A stretch of 64,000 nucleotides of DNA from Plantactinospora endophytica (GTDB lineage Bacteria > Actinomycetota > Actinomycetes > Mycobacteriales > Micromonosporaceae), in the NCBI RefSeq assembly GCF_016862915.1, contig NZ_BONW01000016.1, positions 310,001 to 374,000 of the forward strand, written 5' to 3'. A program made the position numbers and the translations under genes. The notes under the pieces were generated by a model. That model saw nothing but the letters and a program-made list of their open reading frames with translations, had not been told where the DNA came from and searched no databases. Within the stretch, counting starts at the first letter, position 1; the number at the start of each line of letters is the position of its first letter. Shown piece by piece: positions 62,595 through 64,000 of the stretch.

Positions 62595-64000
62595 ATGGCT
62601 GACGCGTACCTCACGGCTGCCGGCGCGTACCTGCCCGGCCAGCCCCTGGACAACGACGAGATGGCCGCACGACTGGGCAGCGACGGCACCGCGGCGGCGT
62701 GGCGGCGCCGGGTGCTCGCGGCCAACGGTATTCGTACCCGGCACTACGCGCTCGACGAGCGCGGCGAGCCGACGATGCTCAACGAGGAACTCGCCGCAGA
62801 GGCGGTACGGCGGGCGCTCAAGCACCGTGACCTGCCGCTGGAGTCACTGCGGATGCTCGCCGCCGGGACCACCCAGGGCGACCTGCTGGTACCCGGCTTC
62901 GCCTCGATGGTGCACGGCCGGCTCGGCGGTACCGAGCTGGAACTCCTGGCCGCCGGGGGAGTCTGCGCGTCGAGCATGGCGGCCCTGACGGCAGCCGTCC
63001 GGGCGGTGCGCCTCGGCGAGCACGACAACGCCGTGGTGGTCGGCTCGGAACTGGTCAGCCGGTCGCTGCGGCAGTGCCGGTACGACGGCGGCCGGTCGGA
63101 CTTCGACGCGGAGTTCCTGCGCTGGACGCTCTCCGACGGTGCCGGTGCGGTCGTGGTGGAACCGGCACCCCGCCCGGACGGGTTGAGTCTGCGGGTCGAC
63201 TGGACGCACCTGGTCTCGCACGCGCACCAGTACCCGGTCTGCATGTCGGCGGGCGGGAGCGGCGGTCGGAGCTGGCTGGACCTGCCCGACGCCGCCGAGG
63301 CCGACCGGAAGGGGATGCTGCGTCTGCGCCAGGACGTACGCGCACTGCCCCGGCTGTTCCGGTTGGGGCTGCGCGAGTTCGTGGGACTGGTGCGCCAGGG
63401 CCGGTTCCGGCCGGGCGACGTCGACCACGTGCTGTGCCACTACAGCGCGGAGCACTTCCGGGGCGAGATATTCGACCTGCTGCGGGGTGCCGACCTGATG
63501 ATCCCGGAGGAGCGCTGGTTCACGAACCTGCACACCAGGGGGAACACCGGTGCGGCGAGCATCTTCGTGATGCTGGAGGAAGCCTGGCACGGCGGCCGGT
63601 TCCGGCCCGGTGACCGGATCCTGCTGATCGTGCCGGAGTCCGGCCGGTTCTCGTTCGCGTTCGCCCACCTGACCTGTGTCGGGGCCGCCCCGGCCGGGCG
63701 GACCGCGCCGACCGTCACCCCGTCGCCGCTCGGCGAGCCGGACACCGGGGACACCGACACGGTGCGCTGGACCGTGATGGAACTGGCCCGGGTCTGGTCC
63801 GATTTCGAACGCCGGGTCCGGCAGACTCCGCTGGTCAGCCGGATCGACGCCGGCACCGCGACCGTCGACGACTACCGGGCGCTGCTGCTGCACCTGCGGC
63901 AGCAGGTGGTGGAGGGCGGTCGGTGGATCAGCCGGGCCGCGTCGAACTTCTCGGTGGAGCTGTTCGACCTGCGCAGTGCGGCGATCCGGCACGCCGCCGA
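62595..64000 (+). CDS. KAS III-like enzyme fused to helical (heme-oxygenase-like) domain, 3'-truncated
   Basis: 468 codons from ATG 62595 and still open at the right edge. The first ~360 residues are a thiolase-fold beta-ketoacyl-ACP synthase III with the Cys-His-Asn triad: Cys124 in GGVCASSMAAL, His282 in VLCHYSAEHF, Asn317 in RGNTGAASIF. From ~385 on the protein continues as a helical segment (TVRWTVMELARVWSDFERRV, TVDDYRALLLHLRQQVVEGGRWISRAASNFSVELFDLRSAAIRHAA). This resembles the start of heme-oxygenase-like iron-containing redox enzymes (UndA/TenA-like fold). Such a fusion could form and then oxidise a beta-keto product. The rest of the second domain, including most metal ligands, lies outside the window. 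Confidence 0.8.
   Translation, partial: MADAYLTAAGAYLPGQPLDNDEMAARLGSDGTAAAWRRRVLAANGIRTRHYALDERGEPTMLNEELAAEAVRRALKHRDLPLESLRMLAAGTTQGDLLVPGFASMVHGRLGGTELELLAAGGVCASSMAALTAAVRAVRLGEHDNAVVVGSELVSRSLRQCRYDGGRSDFDAEFLRWTLSDGAGAVVVEPAPRPDGLSLRVDWTHLVSHAHQYPVCMSAGGSGGRSWLDLPDAAEADRKGMLRLRQDVRALPRLFRLGLREFVGLVRQGRFRPGDVDHVLCHYSAEHFRGEIFDLLRGADLMIPEERWFTNLHTRGNTGAASIFVMLEEAWHGGRFRPGDRILLIVPESGRFSFAFAHLTCVGAAPAGRTAPTVTPSPLGEPDTGDTDTVRWTVMELARVWSDFERRVRQTPLVSRIDAGTATVDDYRALLLHLRQQVVEGGRWISRAASNFSVELFDLRSAAIRHAA

Overview
The window is chromosomal DNA of a high-GC actinomycete. GTG starts, ATGA/GTGA stop-start overlaps, strong G/C bias at third codon positions, an F420-type luciferase-like oxidoreductase, an AfsR/SARP regulator and the aerobic cobalamin pathway all fit. 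The Micromonosporaceae (Micromonospora or Plantactinospora type) are my best guess, but that is inference. I see no tRNA, rRNA, CRISPR array, transposase or phage module.

Layout. 0-4.3 kb: 3' part of a large RHS/YD-repeat gene cut by the left edge. 4.4-7.7 kb: an F420-type oxidoreductase, a secreted GH43 enzyme with a ricin-type carbohydrate-binding domain, and a small hypothetical gene. 7.8-19 kb: a sugar or sugar-acid catabolic locus with a 2-hydroxyacid dehydrogenase, PmoA-like protein, Gfo/Idh oxidoreductase, divergent XylR/AraC-type regulator, TIM-barrel epimerase, ABC importer (two permeases and a lipoprotein binding protein), MDR dehydrogenase and ThuA-like protein. Five transcription units here share one ~37-bp upstream motif placed 19-21 bp before a -10-like hexamer. 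It is probably the operator of the XylR-like regulator and it defines a local regulon. This is the strongest undescribed signal I found.

19.4-24.5 kb: a membrane Ser/Thr kinase, DinB-like protein, three-repeat secreted protein, methyltransferase and glyoxalase-fold protein. 24.6-37.3 kb: a 951-residue SARP/NB-ARC/TPR regulator divergent from a two-gene operon. That operon encodes a secreted DNRLRE + 2x LamG protein and a 2076-residue RHS protein homologous to the gene at the left edge. Direct repeats at 22-bp spacing and a perfect 18-bp hairpin lie between them. 37.5-40.9 kb: katG, a VOC protein and a free-standing CBM2 protein.

41-51.8 kb: cobalamin genes cobN, cobG, cobH, cobIJ (fused), cobK, cbtB, cbtA and a histidine-phosphatase-like gene, with two cobalamin riboswitches, one before cobN and one before cbtBA. 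Three of the enzymes carry in-frame minisatellites: 18 bp in cobN, 27 bp in cobG, 24 bp at the start of cobI. Other short tandem repeats sit between genes nearby.

51.8-64 kb: an NADP-binding protein behind a palindromic operator, a Tat-lipoprotein serine hydrolase, a barstar-family protein, an ECF41-like sigma factor divergent from a DoxX-like gene with a matching promoter, a secreted PL11 rhamnogalacturonan lyase, a secreted anchored protein, a DUF5954 protein, a second serine hydrolase, and a KAS III-like protein fused to a helical oxygenase-like domain and cut by the right edge.

Taken together this is a soil or plant-associated saprophyte that degrades plant glycans (GH43, PL11, CBM2) and imports and oxidises sugars. 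It makes B12 under riboswitch control and displays very large RHS/LamG surface proteins.
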